From an uncultured Prevotella sp. (GTDB taxonomy: Bacteria > Bacteroidota > Bacteroidia > Bacteroidales > Bacteroidaceae), in NCBI GenBank assembly GCA_934217675.1, contig CAKQCV010000096.1:1-7655 (forward strand): a DNA stretch of 7,655 nt, in the 5' to 3' direction. This document shows positions 7,226 to 7,655 of the stretch, piece by piece; positions within the stretch are counted from its first letter, which is position 1, and each line of letters begins with the position of its first letter. A program made the position numbers and the translations under genes. The notes beneath the pieces are model-generated. The model did no database searches. It was given only the letters and a program-made list of their open reading frames with translations, and was not told the origin of the DNA.

Positions 7226-7290
7226 TATGCTATTTGCAATTTGTAACCATTGCCAAGAAAAGCATCCGCAGCCTCAAAGCGGAACAGAAC

Positions 7291-7339
7291 AAAAAAAAGG
7301 CATTCAGCTATGCATGCAAAAGCAGCAAAGCTGAATGCC
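7291..7339 (-). terminator. Intrinsic terminator after the acyltransferase gene
   Basis: An 11-bp perfect stem pairs GGCATTCAGCT (7299-7309) with AGCTGAATGCC (7329-7339) around a 19-nt loop. On the minus strand it is followed by eight T (plus-strand A-run 7291-7298). It lies 24 bp past the acyltransferase stop and keeps that transcript from running into susC. Confidence 0.9.
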
Positions 7340-7363
7340 ATGTATAATAACATACAGTTATTT

Positions 7364-7655
7364 TTATTGGTCGGGATTCTCCACATATCCCTGGTACTCT
7401 TTATCAAGCCCAGACATTATAGCATCGTAACATTCGTTCATACGCCTGGTTATGTCCTCCGCACCTTGTCCTTCAGGATAAACAGGCTTGTGGATTGTCA
7501 GCTTCAAAGGATGCCACGTCACCCACTTGCAGTCTTTCATTCTTGGCATAATGTTGAATGAGCCATTTATTGTCAATGGAACCACAGGCAACTGCAACTC
7601 GTCGGCAAGCATAAATGCACCACGCTTGAATTTGCCCATGTGCCCTGTAAATGTT
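7364..7655 (-). CDS. PlsC-type lysophospholipid / 1-acyl-glycerol-3-phosphate acyltransferase, C-terminal part
   Basis: The gene runs in from the right edge; 96 residues are visible before the TAA. The start TFTGHMGKFKRGAF matches the sequence that directly follows the FPEGTR substrate-binding motif (motif III) of PlsC acyltransferases. LPVVPLTINGSFNIMP matches motif IV. The HX4D catalytic motif and the FPEGTR box itself lie outside the window. These membrane-associated enzymes move a fatty acyl group to lysophosphatidic acid in phospholipid synthesis. The Met at 7639 is internal and is not a start, because the frame and the family match continue past it. This looks like a housekeeping gene and probably marks the boundary of the glycan locus. 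The family call is firm; the exact acceptor is not determined. Confidence 0.87.
   Translation of the reverse strand, partial: TFTGHMGKFKRGAFMLADELQLPVVPLTINGSFNIMPRMKDCKWVTWHPLKLTIHKPVYPEGQGAEDITRRMNECYDAIMSGLDKEYQGYVENPDQ

Noticed and set aside
7265..7283. Small hairpin TCCGC/GCGGA between the acyltransferase terminator and susC
   Set aside because: Only five base pairs with a 9-nt loop and no T-run; not distinguishable from chance.
7225..7407. 60-residue hydrophobic minus-strand ORF
   Set aside because: It overlaps the acyltransferase 3' end out of frame and spans the terminator hairpin, so it is very unlikely to be translated.

Overview
The window looks like Bacteroidota DNA, most likely from a gut or oral Prevotella/Segatella-type organism. 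The reasons are an adjacent SusC/SusD pair, a lipoprotein-type SusD, start codons preceded by A/T-rich sequence instead of a clear Shine-Dalgarno, and TAnnTTTG-type -7 promoter boxes. The genus is an inference from general style; the phylum is well supported. The region reads as part of a polysaccharide utilization locus (PUL) that ends beside a housekeeping lipid gene.

Layout from left to right. Positions 1-287 (+) are the 3' end of a probable glycoside hydrolase, closed by a strong hairpin terminator (308-365). Positions 366-843 hold no convincing gene. The left part has small dyads. The right part has a perfect two-copy 66-bp tandem repeat (629-760), flanked by a diverged ~31-33 bp direct repeat and studded with -7-like boxes. 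Positions 844-2139 (+) encode a secreted alpha/beta-hydrolase esterase (acetylxylan-esterase-like) with an STN-like N-terminal module. A bidirectional terminator (2150-2192) separates it from the convergent susD-like (2212-4032, -) and susC-like (4060-7146, -) genes, which form one transcription unit read susC then susD. Upstream of susC is an AT-rich leader with two perfect palindromes. A minus-strand terminator (7291-7339) then ends a partial PlsC-type acyltransferase gene (7364-7655, -), which runs off the right edge.

Likely joint function: the SusC/SusD pair binds and imports an oligosaccharide across the outer membrane, while the esterase and the glycoside hydrolase remove acyl decorations and cleave glycosidic bonds. 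The glycan cannot be named from this window; an acetylated plant cell-wall polysaccharide is the most natural guess. No regulator (hybrid two-component system, SusR, or ECF-sigma/anti-sigma pair) is visible.

The feature most worth a second look is the repeat array in front of the esterase gene. Each 66-bp unit is an imperfect hairpin with a perfect -7-type promoter box at its boundary, so the array looks like a duplicated, possibly portable promoter or leader module. The protein families are otherwise ordinary for this phylum, and I do not see a clearly new multi-gene system here.
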